DNA of 64,000 nt from Zygnema circumcarinatum. Its lineage: Eukaryota; Streptophyta; Zygnematophyceae; Zygnematales; Zygnemataceae. A program made the translations under genes and the position numbers. The notes below the pieces were generated by a model. The model did no database searches, was not told the origin of the DNA, and worked only from the letters and a program-made list of their open reading frames with translations. The stretch's first letter is position 1; the number at the start of each line of letters is the position of its first letter. The DNA is taken from contig CM074805.1 of assembly GCA_037447605.1 (NCBI GenBank), positions 1,953,691 through 2,017,690 of the forward strand. The letters run 5' to 3'. Of the stretch, positions 1-13,100 are shown one piece after another.

Positions 1-281
1 TTCCACTTTCCAGCAGCTCCCGGAAATGGCGGCAGTTCAACGCCTTATTGTGGATCCACAAAGGTTGATCTTCGTGACTGTTCACTGCTGTTGATCTGGT
101 CCGACCAGGATCAACTCATGTACAGTACCGTATGTACTGTGTGGGTGGAATTCGGACTGGACCCGAGCTTGGTGGATCCTAGTTTTAAGGGTTAAAGTTG
201 CACAGGCAGCCATAGCCGCAGGCATCCACGGAGCTCCAGAAGGGCACTGGGAGGAGCGGTGGGGGGTTGAAGTCTGGTGCC
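1..281. other. Upstream region of TRM82 gene
   Basis: No coding signal is visible before the start codon at 282. The stretch probably holds the promoter and 5' UTR of the WD40 gene that follows. I cannot point to a TATA box or any other defined element. Confidence 0.4.
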
Positions 282-3200
282 ATGGCGGACGAAGAGGATG
301 AGGGAGGAGTTGAAGAGGTTTCGTTTGGCGTTCAGGGAGCAGACGGAGGGGATAAAGGAGTTCCTGCTGAGACTCAGCACAGGCGCACACCCATGGCGCC
401 TGCCCTAATCGCTCTCTCTCCCGATGGCTCCTCTGTCGTTCTGGCCATTGGTGCTGTACTCCGTGTGTTCAATTTGCAGTAAGTTACTTTCAAGTCTCCT
501 TTGTCGGAATGGGCTGCTGAAGAACAGAACATGCTTGTGGGTAGCTTGGGTTGGCAGCACGGAAGCCATTTTGACATGGCTTTGGCGCATTCTACTGATA
601 CTTTTCTCAGGTCCAATGCAGCTGTTCTGCTGCGAGATGACACGACTCCGGCACGCCATGGCGATGCGATTCGCGCAATGGCGTTTGACGGCCGAGGGAT
701 GCGCTTTGTTTCAGCCGGCGATGACAAGCTGGTGAAGTTGTGGACGCATGAATGGCAATGCCAACGCAGTTTGTGAGTTTACTACTATGCTGTCATGTTT
801 CGAAATTTGGTGCTGTTTCCATGCCATGGTTAGTGAGCATGACACCTTCCTTCTGCTCGGTGAGTTTGTTGATCATGCATCTTTGGATGAGTGACTGCTT
901 GAGTTTCTCAAGCCCCATTGTCACTATAGTCTTTTTCGACATCCATGCATATGCTCTGGCGTCAGTCTCATGAGAGGAAATGAGTCGTCCAATTGCCAGT
1001 CACTTGGAAGTGCTCTACATCTTCAATGTACAAAAGACCATTCACATGACAGGAGGTCAATTTGAACGCAGGCATACTATTCTTGAGGTTATGTAGACCT
1101 CGATTTCCAGCAGATAGTGTAACCTTGAGCCGCCTTTAGGTCTCTGCTGCAGCTGACGGAGATCCATGTGTGTTTGTGCCATGTTTCTGGTGGTAGGCGT
1201 GTACCCAAAAAAGTGAGCGCAGCAGCATTTAGTTTCGACGGCATGTGGCTCACGTTTGCGGACAAATATGGCATAGTGTATGTTGTGGCAACGGAGAATG
1301 GAAAAAGCACTCCTGTGCAGCTGCTTGGGCATTGCTGCTCCATCATCACTGACCTGGTAATTCACCTTGACGGAAGACTAAATTCTGAAAGCATTCCAAT
1401 CATTGACGGAAGAATTCAAGTTTGGTGTAGTATTTCTCTGGTACTGCCTTGTTGCTCCTTTGATGTGGCACTTTCCTTAACTAGAAGGAGCCAGTCTTTT
1501 TCAAATGGGCTTTCAACATTCCTGAGTCAAGTCACCCTGGGCAGCCTGCTAGAGATAAACTCCGGGGTTGTTCATCGCGCTGGTTTCTGTAGGCGCTGTC
1601 GGCGAACAGCAAGTACATCGCCAGTGCGGATCGTGACTTCAAAGTTCGAGTGAGCTGCCTGCCCCCTCCATGAGCTACTCTGGTGAGCGCTGACTTTTAT
1701 TCTCTATGAGACCATCACGTAGCATAAATACAAATGGCTATGATTTTATCTTGACATGTAAGATGAGGACCCTAAAGTAGTGTTTGTTTAAAGCGCCACA
1801 ACTTTGTATTGACGTTTGCAGGTGAGCGTGTTCCCGGAGAATCCCCTGTCAGGCGCTCATGAAATTGAGAGTTTTTGTTTGGGCCACACTCTGTATCTTT
1901 TTCAGAAACGGAACTATTGCCTACTTCATGACAAAGCACTTCCTATCTTGTCTCTCCCTTCCCAACATTGCCTTTCCCTTGTTCCTTCGCAGTTTCTATA
2001 TTCTGCCTGTTTTCCTCATATTTACCTCCTCCCCCTTTTATGGCAGTGTACATGGAGCCAACTGAACTCTAAAATAAGTTGCTATTCACATGTTCATAAA
2101 ATTCTGGAAAGTGTCAATAACTATAGTGATCATGATTTTCAGCTCTATAGGAACCGCAACAATTTCGACTGCTAATGTAAAGCTATGGCATGAGAAAGAT
2201 GATCGAGCCCCACCTGCTAGCTACCTTGACAGATAACTGAACCGTCAGATTTGTGACATGTGTAGCGTTTATCGGATTCAATGAGAGAGAACCTGAAGGA
2301 CTGCTCCTTTCTGGTGGTGGTGATGGCACGGTAAGAGCTAGGACGCTTGCTGTCCTTTCTATAAGCAGTCATGAGGATCAAGCTGAGGCGAGTGGAATGT
2401 TCCGCATTGTCGTGACAGGCTAATCTGTTGCAGAGGAGTATGCTTTCAAAGGAGTGATGGGTGCAAGGATAGAATCCTTGTTTCAAAAGAGGGACATGGG
2501 AAGGACCTTTCTTTCTTAAAGAACAGGAAGACGTCCTGAATGCAAATGGCCAGTTTGGAGCGTCTGCAGGTGCGTCTTTGGGAGCCGACGACTGGCAGGG
2601 AACTGCAATGCGTGCCGGTGCAACCTGAGGTATTTTTGTTGCTAAGCCATGAGTTTGCGATGCTTGGGCAAAGAATGGGTGTGTCTGTGTTCCATCATAG
2701 TTTTGGTTTCTATTAGTTTCAACGTTGTCGAAATTCTCTGCAGCGTGTGTGGATTCTGTTGCTGTAGGCCTTTGCCAGTGAGGAAGGCACCTCCTGCAAT
2801 GGGAGGGATAACTCTCGATGGTGCAGCGCAGCGCTGATGCTGCCTTCATATCTCTAACGTAGAGTGTGCTCGGTTCGAAGGGGGAGCATTTGCAGACGAA
2901 AAGTTTGTCGGGAGGTGCGGCGGCATTGGAGCAAGAAGCTGAGAACAAGCAGGCAGTGATGGCTTTGGCTGTGGGATTTGACAACCGCAGCATCGCTGTG
3001 TCAGTGGAGAGGTGAGGCTGCCACGCTTCTTCATAGCTGCTATATTCCAGTTGCTTCTTCTTGGGTGGGCTGTGGCAGGGTCTAACGCCATCGTCCTTGT
3101 GGTGTTGTTCATACGAGAAGAATGTGACGCAAATGCCGCCTGGTCGCTCTCATCAGGCGTTCAGAACTGATTTCTCCTCCTGAACTTGATCAAATGCTTA

Positions 3201-3987
3201 AGGAACGGTTGGAATGCAGAGTCGCTGGAGTCTTTCTTCTCGCAGTGGACCTCAGTGCAAAGACTCTGCAACTTCTGCAGGTGAAAAACTGATCGTGAGC
3301 ACAGGAAAGGCGAGATAGACAAGCAGAAAGAGGAGTTGCTCGCTATACACACGATTATTACTCCGAGATGGTGAAGATGCTTTTGCCTGCAGAGAGTAGT
3401 GAGACTCACGATGCTGTCTTTCCTGTTGATTGCAGATGGTGCCTTTTGCGGAACGGTGGCCGCCAACCAGACTGCAGTTTGACCCTCATGGGCGCCTATG
3501 GCTCGCAGCCGGGGCAGTGCAGGTTGTGGGGAGTGATGATGCTGTTGTGACTCCCCAGGCGTTGGCAGAAACTGAGGTGCGGGCTCACGAAATTGCATCC
3601 AAAGCAGCAGTGCGCATAGCAGTGCTTATTCCAAAAGGAGAAGAAAGGACTCCGTCTGCAGGTGTAGCGCTGTCTCCAGCGATTCCTCTCTCTGAAGATG
3701 CTGCAAGCGGAGAGTCGAAGGAGACAGCTGACAGGAGGGAGGATGAGGGAAAGAAAGCAGTTGGTGGTGATGTCACAGTCCTCATGGATGAGAACATTCC
3801 GGGAGGCGAAGAGCTTTTGAGAGCTTTACAAGGAAGTGCGGGAGAAGAGGCACTAGCCGCCATGGCTGCAGAGGCCGCTGAGTTGACCATAAAGAATGAA
3901 CTCTGCAAGCGATCCTTCTCTCGGGAAGAGCGCGACTTTCGAAAGAGGCATCGGAACGATCGTCGAGGCCATGCGGCTGCGAGATGA
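282..3987 (+). CDS. TRM82: tRNA (guanine-N7-)-methyltransferase non-catalytic subunit, WD40 protein (TRM82/WDR4)
   Basis: Non-catalytic WD40 partner of TRM8/METTL1, which makes m7G46 in tRNA. Ten exons join in frame to 526 residues: 282-478, 611-772, 1197-1356, 1593-1649, 1822-1892, 2249-2330, 2570-2629, 2896-3011, 3157-3280 and 3436-3987. All splice phases close. Family landmarks are seen in order: LIALSPDGSSVVLAIG, FVSAGDDKLVKLW, LLGHCCSIITDL, IASADRDFKVR, GAHEIESFCLGHT, LLLSGGGDGT, VRLWEP. The match to TRM82/WDR4 is strongest at the LGHCCSIITDL to SADRDFKVR segment. ATG 282 is the first in-frame ATG, and an acidic leader of about 40 residues precedes the first blade. The last exon adds a 180-residue tail, acidic and then basic, outside the propeller; it may contact TRM8 or tRNA, which is inference. 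Exon 5 uses a gtatct donor. Confidence 0.92.
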
Positions 3988-5227
3988 CAAAAAGCGATGA
4001 ATAAAAAGTCGGAGGACTTGTGAGGCTGCAAATGCCGTCTCCTTATGGCTTGTTGGTTGTACCTAACATGTAATGAATTATTGTATCCTGATAAAGAAGG
4101 TGGTGGTGACGTCGTCAAGGAGAGCCTAATGCTGCTGATGATGGGTCCCTGGTGCCTGCGTAGGGGACGCACGTGGAGAGTGCACATGCACGGTAAACTA
4201 AAACTGAAACTGAGATTGAAACTGGAAGTCTGGACATGAATTGTTTCAATTTCTCAACCTCTCTATCATCACGTCATCAGTACCTTTTCTTTTCGTAACT
4301 TTTCTCCGTCTGATGACTGTGTCAGTCTGACACGCCCTGACCTGATCTGACTCTATATCGTCATGCCCATCATCATCAGCTCATGATGTGACCTCGACGG
4401 TCCCAATTGCGAGATTTTTGAGATACGGATGGGGGCACATGTATATCTGCCTCGTCAACAGTTCCAGTTCCGTTACCTTTCCCACGGAATCTGTGGCAGA
4501 CCATCATCTGCTCTTACTGTTCGTATCGTGTCAAACATTCCGATACGATACGTCCAAGATTCCGTACGGCCGCCCGTCCCTATGGCTGGAGAGAAAACGT
4601 TTTTTTAGAAAATCTGATCTTATTTGTCAAACGAATCGTTCGCTGCCACGTGGCAAATCCACGTTCGACGAAAAAAATTGGTCCGCAGCTCCTCCGTCCC
4701 CGCTTAATGGACGGCTGAGATCCACGTCGGTGGGATCCACTTGTGGATCCGACGGTTCTCGGCGCGTCAGGCGGCAGCAAGCCTCCCCTCCGTCCTGGGG
4801 CGGCTGTACGGAATCGCCGCCCGGGGCCCGCCCTGCAACTTGGCAGGCCGTTGGCCGTACGGACGCAGCGATTGTCCACGTGGCGGGAGGCCATTTGCGG
4901 ATACTTTGCACATCACGCGACAGGCGCGTTATTGCATACTGTACCGTCGGGCCGACATCGCCGTACGGTCGAGCTATTTTTTACTGGGGGGTGTCCACCA
5001 ATGAAGATGCGTCACGTGTACAAAAGTGTGTACGTGTCGAGTCCCCATTGGAGGTTTTTCAAGTGTAAGTTAAGGCGAAAAGGCTCTCGTCCGCGGAGTC
5101 GAGGACCGGCGCGGGAGGGAGAGGGAGAGGGAGAGGGAGAGGCCGGGAGGAAAAGGGACTTGCATTGCAGAACGGAAAGAGAGGAGAGGAAAGGGTTCGT
5201 TGTTGGCAGACTGCGGGGAGAGGAAGG
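3988..5227. other. Intergenic region with CCGTAC-rich DNA
   Basis: Lies between the TRM82 stop and the amidohydrolase start. It contains several CCGTACGG-type palindromes (about 4563, 4806, 4855, 4967) and a GAGAGGGA purine run at 5115-5145 just upstream of the next start codon. No gene is recognised. Open frames here are GC-rich shadows without family resemblance. Confidence 0.4.
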
Positions 5228-8200
5228 ATGGGCGGCGACTCAGACTTTCTCATTTACAATGTGCTCCTGCCTGTGGAAGGGGATGGCCGCAGCGGGTGCG
5301 TGTGCTGTGGCACTCTTATGAGGGAAGTAGGGGCTAGCCTCAGGGATGAGAGCTGACGCTTCTTGTGGTGTGTGTGAGGGAGCGCAGATACGGCAAGTTT
5401 GATGTCTTGCTTTCAGGAGGTCTCATCGCCAGCGTGGAACCTACTTCCGGGAAGGTTCCAGAGGTTTCAGGAGTTTGCGAGCTTGTTGACGGCACGAACA
5501 AGATGGTGCGAGTTAACCCTAAAAAAATTATGCCATTGATCTTCGGCAAGTAAGGGAACTTCGCTGACTCTCTGTGTTGGCTGCTGCAGCTCTTGCCGGG
5601 CTTTGTGAACGCCCATGCTCACAGCATCGAACAGTGGGGCCGCGGCACAGTCAAGATGATGGTAGCGCATCTCTCCCTCCTTCCCTCCCTCCCTCCGTCC
5701 TTCCCTCGCTCTGCTCTTCTTCGGTAATGCAGTTGCTACAGCTGGTGCGGCGCGCCTGAGATACAAGTGGGGTTGAGTTGGGCTACAGCCGTTGGAGCTG
5801 TGGGTGGATATGATGTACAAGCACTGCGATCCCCGGAGGGACCCCTCCTGTCCCCCAAGCAGGGCGAGTGCCTCTCTTCCTACTTCCGTTCTCTCAGCTC
5901 CGTATTAGCGCCTGCAGTCACATTGGGGCCTGAAAGACTGAGAGAGTGGGAGTCTCCCGCGGGTAGTAGAGGAGGGTCCGTCTGTGATTGACCCTGAGAG
6001 GCAACATGGTTTTCATGTGATCAGGTTTACCTCTCAGCGCTGCACACAGGCGTGGAGACGCTCATGTCGGGCGGGACGGCTATCATGGACCATCTGTAGG
6101 GCTTCATTTTGAGCTGTTTATTTTTCGTCATGCAGCAGCTCCAATTGTCCTTTTATGCATCTTCGTGTCCAGTATATTATAGTTGCTAGTTTTTTAGCGT
6201 TCTTTTTTATGCTTGTTTTTGCAGGTTCTGTCGCGACATTAATGATGTGGAGGCGGCCGTGATGGCATACAAGCAGCTGGGCATTCGGGCATTCATTGCG
6301 CCGTAAGCTCTTCGGCACTTCTTCTTGGCGCTCGTCATCATGTTTTGTGCTTTAGAGAGATGGAGGAGAACCTGTGAACTCACAATGATGGGGAAACTTC
6401 TTTGAAAGCTGTGCCATTCCCTTGCTCTGACCTGAAGGGATGGATGGGTTGCTTTGGTGCTCCTCCAACATCAGCATGCTCGGCGACTTAGACAGGCTTG
6501 TGAGAATCCTTGCCCTTAATCCATTCGCAATACCGAAAAATTCTCTAAGAGATTAGAACAACACCCACGTCACCTATGATTCTAAACAGCATTGCATGCT
6601 AGACCCGGAGGGGTGCACGAATATTGTCCGTCAAGTTGAGGGGCAGCAGTCAGGGAGAGTGTAAAAAGGGGAGGGAATGCCTCGCAGAAAAGCGACTGCT
6701 TTGTATTGGAATGCTAGCACTAGGAGGCAGAGCATAAGCTGCGATTCCTGACTCGTCCTCTCCGGAGCCCTGCAGAATATGTATCCTCTTGTGGGCAATG
6801 CTGCCGAGATGAATGAGAAGGCCAAGGCTGCCGATACTACGTGCAACGGTCTCGGCCCCAATGGGGACTTCCGAGAAAGCCTCCCCCCTCGCGATGTAAG
6901 TCCCTTCGGAAGCCCAAATCGCGAAACTCCTAATGATTACACGCTAATGATTCCTTGCCCTACACATAGTCGAACGAAAATAGAAGAAGCTGATAGCAGT
7001 GGCGCTGCTGGAGAGCAGCCTGCAGAAACCAAAAGGTTGATGGACCTTTGGACGGAGTCAGTGGAGAGGTTTCATAACCCAAGCAGCGGCATCAACATTG
7101 CTGTGGGGCCAATGCAGAACTGGTCAGCTTCGGTGGGTGCAGAGCGGAAGCCTTTCTGACCTAATCCTGCTCAATTTCGCTATCGGATTTCTGGAAAATG
7201 CTCGAGAATACCAAAGTTGAGAAGCAAGCAAGCTGCTGATCGTAGGGAGCTGTGGAGGGGTTGGCAGGATGAGCTGATTCAGCAGAGTGTTGCGCTGCGG
7301 CAGAAGTACAACCTTTGTGGCCACATTCACCTGTTGGAGTCACGCGCACAGAAGTGCGTAACTTCGAGCAACAACTGGCACGGACGTTTTTTTAATGGGA
7401 AATTGAAAGTGTTTTTGAAATGCATGGGGTGATTAAAGTTGTAACGTTGATTACTTGGAGGGAGCAGACTCATGAGTCGGACAAAATATCCTGACGGCGG
7501 AGCAGTGAAAAAGTTGAAGGAACTCGGGTGGCTCGACCTTCCGGGAACATCATGTGCTCACTCCGTGTGGTTGGTAAGCACACCCTGCAAGAGGGCTGCT
7601 CCTATCTGCCAAAAAAAAAATAACCCCCCTAAAAAACCTAATGTGTCGGTCAACTGTAGGACTCCACGATTTAAGGAGCATGTGCAGCAGTTTGAAGGGA
7701 GAAGGGGGGGAACTGCAGGATGAGGAGGATCAGAAAATTATGGCTGAGTGCGGGGCAGTGGCGGTGCACAATCCCCTCTCCAATACGCGACTCGGCTCCG
7801 GCATTGCACCCATTAAGTATGGACGTTCATCCTTGCAAGGATGCACATTTGATACGTGAAGCAGACGCAACTCTTGCTTTTGCATTTGAATGCATGATTT
7901 AGTCTCATTCAGGCAAATGGAACGAGGAGGATGCAGGGAGTACGCGAGCCGGGGAGTGACTGTGGCTATTGGCTGTGATGGATCATGCTCCAATGATGGG
8001 CAAGACATGCTGGAAGCCGTGAAGTTGGCTTGCATTCTCAGCCCGGTCAGAACCCCGTACCTCTCTCCAGATAGAAATTTGTTTGCAGTTTTTTATGAAG
8101 CAGAGTCCTGCAGTGCAGCGTGAAGCATTTCCAATGCTGAGCCGCAGCCTTGGAAAGCTCAAGGATGTTGAATAGGCTGACAGCTTAAGTGCATATCCAT

Positions 8201-9283
8201 ATATATATCCATTACCCGGATGCTGAAGAGGTAGAGGGTGTATGGGACTCCAGTTAACCTCCCCGGATTATCGCAACTGGGCTTCAACAAGGGAGGTTTT
8301 GAAAATGGCTTCGGAAGGCGGAGCAGCCGCGATAGGGCTCAAGGGGCGCGTAGGAGCCGTCAAGTCGGGCTATATGGCGGACCTGGTGAGTGATAACTCT
8401 ACTGCTCTCCCGGCCCCTTGCTTCCATCGAACCCCTTTGGCAGAGTGGCCACTGAGTAGGGAGGTAAACGCTGAATTTCTCTGCAGGTGTTGTACGACCT
8501 GACTGCGCTCTCTTTGCTTCCCAGAACGGATCCTGTTGGCCTCCTCGTGTTGGGCCGACCAAGGTCAGTTTTCTCCTCGCAATCAACAGGGTTCTGTTTG
8601 GTGTAACGGTGGCGACTGCAGTTGCAGGTTGTCTGAGTTCTGTTTTTTTGCAAACTGAACGGACATGGGGGGGGGTGAGGAGGGCAGCGCTGGAGCTGGC
8701 GGTAATGCCTTGCACTCCGTGTGGGTGGACGGTCGCCGTGTGCTTCATGGTGAGAACAGCCAATCTTTCAAAAGTTCTCTATACGTTTCTTGATTGGTTC
8801 TGTCTGCGTCACTGTGAGATTTAGAAGGGTTACATGTTCGATACTTGGTTTAACCTGGGGGGTCAGCGCAGATGGTGTGCCTGCAAACGTGGACCTGCGA
8901 ACTCTCCGCAACCAGTTGATGGAGGCGCAACCCGAATATCTGGACCCTGAGTCCACTGATCCGACCGGCACTGCAGGAGAGGTGCGATACAGAAACCAGG
9001 CCCATTTCCCCTCTCCCTCCTTCCCCCCTCACCCTTGCCATGTGCCCCACCTTTGCTCTCCCTCTCCCTCTCCCACTCCCTCTCCCTCCTCGCTCACAGT
9101 TGTGGCTTCTGCAGGGATGCCATAGCTGCTGCTGACATGGCATGCATGGTGCAGGCTGAGTACCGGGCGGCCATGGGGCTGGAGGGGCCCGAGTACCTTG
9201 CCAAGACTGGGCAAGCTGTCTACTCAAACTTTCCGCAGTACCGCGTCAACTACGACGCCGACATGCTGCCTTCAAGCCACTGA
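5228..9283 (+). CDS. AtzA/TrzN-like metal-dependent amidohydrolase (aminohydrolase/deaminase family), many exons
   Basis: Zn-dependent amidohydrolase of the group holding atrazine chlorohydrolase-like and 5-methylthioadenosine/S-adenosylhomocysteine deaminases; substrate unknown. Exons: 5228-5295, 5388-5505, 5590-5661, 5789-~5887, 6025-6095, 6225-6302, 6970 (or 6776)-7132, 7268-7353, 7468-7573, 7719-7816, 7913-8045, 8254-8385, 8487-8563, 8688-8749, 8872-8981, 9115-9283. Metal ligands are visible: HAH in LLPGFVNAHAHS, His in CGHIHLLES, His in SCAHSVWL, Asp in IGCDGSCSNDG. The family motif VAVHNPLSNTRLGSG and a SDEL junction are also present. Three junctions do not close in frame: the 3' end of exon 4, exon 6 to the 6776 exon, and 8981 to 9115. 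Skipping the 6776-6895 block restores frame at the second. The 9115-9283 exon ends in a clear coding tail. Confidence 0.82.
6776..6895 (+). other. Candidate cassette ('poison') exon inside the amidohydrolase gene
   Basis: This 120-base block has a strong TGCAG acceptor before it and a GTAAGT donor after it. In the frame set by the previous exon (ending 6302, phase 2) it reads into TGA after about a dozen codons. Joining 6302 straight to 6970 keeps the frame exactly. Another frame of the block is fully open, so it may instead be a real exon whose upstream junction I have misplaced. Confidence 0.35.
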
Positions 9284-10197
9284 GAGCCTCCTCCTCCTGC
9301 AGACTCGTGCAAATAAGTGCCCTGTGTGCGCTGCATGAGAGCCATCACTCAGAGTCTTAGGTGAAATGATCTTTTTGTCGCGATGGGAAACTGTGTGCAT
9401 AGTCAGTAGGCCTGCGTGAGCTTTAGTTGAGAGGTTTACGTAGGCTTGCGTGTGGGTTACGGTTTGTTGGAGAGTGAATAATGGTTATTTATTAATATTC
9501 AAGGTTTAAGTTTGTACTTGGTCGAAAGTTTGTGTATCCGTTGCAAGCTGTTTCAGATGCGGAGTACTGTACTTGTGGAGATATGGGCGACACGTTCTGC
9601 AAAGCTTGGACGTTAACACACAAACAGGGTGAACAAGGGAACATCTGTGGTGCAATGTTTGCTTGGATGAATAGCAATTGGGCCGAGTATGGCCAACAGA
9701 ACACACAACCACACAGACCTTAAAGCAGGTTCGAACGTTGTCCATACACATTCGGACCCCATCCATCATCATCACCATCAGAGCATTCCCGCTGCCCTCC
9801 CCTCTCCCTTCAGGTCCAAACGCAGAGCCCCCCTCAACCCTTTCTTTCCGTCCCTACATTTGTGCTCGGTTCGCCCTCGGCTTAACCCCCATGGCCGTAC
9901 CGTACGGCGCGAGAGGCGTTTGTACGGAAGGGCCGGCCAGGGCCAGGGCTGAGAGCGAGGCCCTCTGCCGGCCAAGAGCGCTCCCCCCATTCGGCGGCCA
10001 TAAGTTGAGCCTGACCGGCGCAACCCTAATTCTGCCTCCCTCTCTCCCTCCGTCCTCCCTCCCTCCCCTCCCTGCCTGCAGCCGCCGCCTCCAGAGCAGC
10101 AAGGCCTGCTTCTGCTGTAGTCGGAGCATTCCGCACGCCCTGCGTGAATCCCTCGCGCTTGCTCAGGCCTGTCCTCGGAATCTAACAGCTGTAGTTT
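9284..10197. other. Intergenic region / 3' UTR and 5' UTR
   Basis: Between the amidohydrolase stop and the BZW start codon. It holds a CAT-rich run near 9765, a GTACCGTACGG palindrome near 9899 and CCCT/CCTC pyrimidine tracts near 10035-10075. No gene is recognised. Confidence 0.4.
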
Positions 10198-13100
10198 ATG
10201 AGGTAAGCGTGTGCATCGCAGTTTTAGTGGCTTTTTTTGTCGTTGGGGTTTCAGCAGCGCTCGCTAGGCAGGCATCTGTTATATGGCCGGGTTTGTCGGC
10301 CCTATTGATGATTGGTTGCTGGTTTGCGGTTGGATTGCAGCTCGAAGGAGAAGCCGACTCTTGGGTAAGCCCGACCTCTTGATTTTTCTCTCGGATGAAT
10401 GTTTATCTCAAATCTGCTTATTGAATTGAGCACACTCAGCATGTGGCAGGTAAGCTCGACCTGAGAAGTCCCGGTGGCTGGGTGTTGGTGTGCAGCGGCA
10501 CGCGGATCAAGACCCGCAAACGGAACATTGCTGTTCCGTTGGACCCGACCAGCTTTGCGGGTGCAATTGTGCAAATCTATCTGGAGCATCAGGGGGACTT
10601 GGTACGTATCTCGTCCGAAAGCCTCTGCTGTGATCAAACGTTTTCCTTCCCTGTAAGAGAAGTGACCCCCGTTTTTCTCTATTTCAGGAACTCGTTGCCA
10701 AGGACATCGACTCTTCAGAGCTCGATTTCTCCCGCTATGGCGAGACTTTCTTTGAGGTAAGGAGCATTGCCATGGTTGAGGTCTGTCACCAAACGGTTCA
10801 CGACTCTTCGATGTTTTCAAACATCTGCTAAGTGAAACTAGGAATTTTGCTGTAGCTATGTCCGTTGGGTGAGGCCTATCTTCAACCCCTCAATGGCCGG
10901 CGTCTTTTGGTGAAGCTTGTTTCTCGTGTATGTGTGTTCGGGTCTCCATCCAAAAGGCCAGTGATGTCATCAACACCATTGCCTGACTACTTTGATGCAA
11001 ACATAACACCTGACAATGTCTGAGGCCTTAGATGGAGTACCATGTTGATTTACATCGAGGGCATGCTGCTGCCACCTGTTTTGATGCTCCTTCCACTAGG
11101 TGCCAATTGATGAGTGTGTTAATGTCCGGAATCGCAGCCTATTTGCAGCCTCAATGAAATGTGAATAAGAACTGGGAGGTGAGCTGTGGGGTCCGTGAAC
11201 GTGCAAACTTCGCAGATTGTCCTTGCTGGCGGCCGCATGCAGCCTGGCACCACGAAGCCAGAGGAAGGAGCGGAACGACAGCTATGGAATGTCTTGACTT
11301 GTCTACCTGAGAGAGATGCCATCATTCCACATGTGCTGTTCATTCAAAAGATCCTTCGCCGTCGGCCATTTATGATTAAATCTCTTGAAAACGTGATTCG
11401 CCGGACGATTCAATCCCTTGTGAGTAATTTTCTACTTAGACCCATTTCTTTAGGGAGACTGCCGCTATGTCAGGTCGTTTGCTTTCAGACAATCAAAGTC
11501 ACCAGTTAGCACTTATATCACTGATGGCCGTGTGTTTGCAGGAGTTGTATCCTACAGAAGATCGGAAGAAGGTAGCCGTGTTGACTGCACTCTGCTTCTC
11601 CCAGAGATTTACTGGACTGGCCCCAGATTTCGTCTTCAGCGCTCTCCTCAATGACAGTCTTGTGTCCAAGGGCACCTCGTTGGGATTCGTCACTGAATTT
11701 TTTACTGTATTTTTGTCCGAGACCAGCCTCGACGAGTTGGTGGGATTGCTCAAACGTGGCAAGATAGATGAGCGTCTTCTGGAATTCTTCCCCACGCAGA
11801 AGCAAACTCCAGAAGCTTTCAGCGACCATTTCAGGTGACCTTTAAATAGAGGCCTTGGTGAAGTGGTTCAGGGCGTTGGAGTTGAACTGGAAAGGTGCTC
11901 CTATGGACAGCAGCTTTTGGCACTTGCTCTGTCCTTCTTCACACTTGGCTTCTGGTGGCTATTTCCTTCTTCGTCTGCTAATCGTGGAAGAAACAACCGA
12001 TACTTGCTTTTCTCCAATCAGCTTGTAGCCTTTTCAAAGAATGAAGGGTGTAGGGGAGGAAGGGATTCACATTTTTCGGTTTTTTTGTACTGTGAACCTG
12101 TTCTGCATTTGTTTGATTGCCGTTTCTACTTTATTGGATCGCTATCTGAATTCTTTTTCCAATGTATCATGCTTTCCTTCTTTCATGTTTTCGCATCTAG
12201 GGGCTATGAATCATAGTGAATATTGGAAGCAGTGCTTTGGAATCCTTGAGCCCATCCCATTTGGGAGAGTGAGAAGTGGGAACAGTGAGAAGGATGTTTC
12301 TTATCATATCTTACTTATCTTACCTTACCTTATCTTATCTTATCTTACCTCATGGAAGTTTAGTGAAAGGTTCTCTTTCTCATTCTTCCATCATCTCCAG
12401 GCCTGTTGAGCTCTTTTGCAGAAAAAATTTAATTAGTTAGAATTTGGCGTGCTCATTGCCACGGTGGTTCTTTTTTCTTTTTGCAGCAAAGCTGGCCTCG
12501 CCAAGCTTGTAGAGTACAACAAAAAGGTGGTGTTTGACGTGAAGCTGAAGGAGATGCAGACGCAACTGTCTGACATGATATCGGAGAATGCGGATGTAAA
12601 GGAGGTCATTGAAGTCGTGAAGTCGCGGCGGAAAGAGGCTGGTCTGGCGGATATTGATGTTGTTCGCACACTCTGGGAGGTTATCATGGGCGCTGTCCAA
12701 TGGTCTGGGAAAAATCAACAGCAGAACTTGAATACAGCGCTTCGTCAGGTATGCCTGTGTTTCTTTCACTCTTTTCTCGTGAATATTGTCATGATTTGGG
12801 CGTGTTTCTTCGTTTGACAAACACAAAACGTGTTCCTTACGAAACGTGTTCCTTACGAAACGTGTTCGTTTCTTCTATGTTTTTCTGAAGCATACGCCTT
12901 TGACTGCCCTTTTGATTTTATAACTGTGCTTGATGTGCTCTCGTGCTCCTTTGAATTTGCTGCTTATTGTGTTGATTCTGAGACCTGCAGGTGAAGACCT
13001 GGGGCACACTCCTAGGAGCCTTCTGCACGACAGCCAAGCTGGAGTTGGAGCTCTTGTACAAGATACAAATGCAGTGTTACGAGGATGCCAAAGTGCAAAA

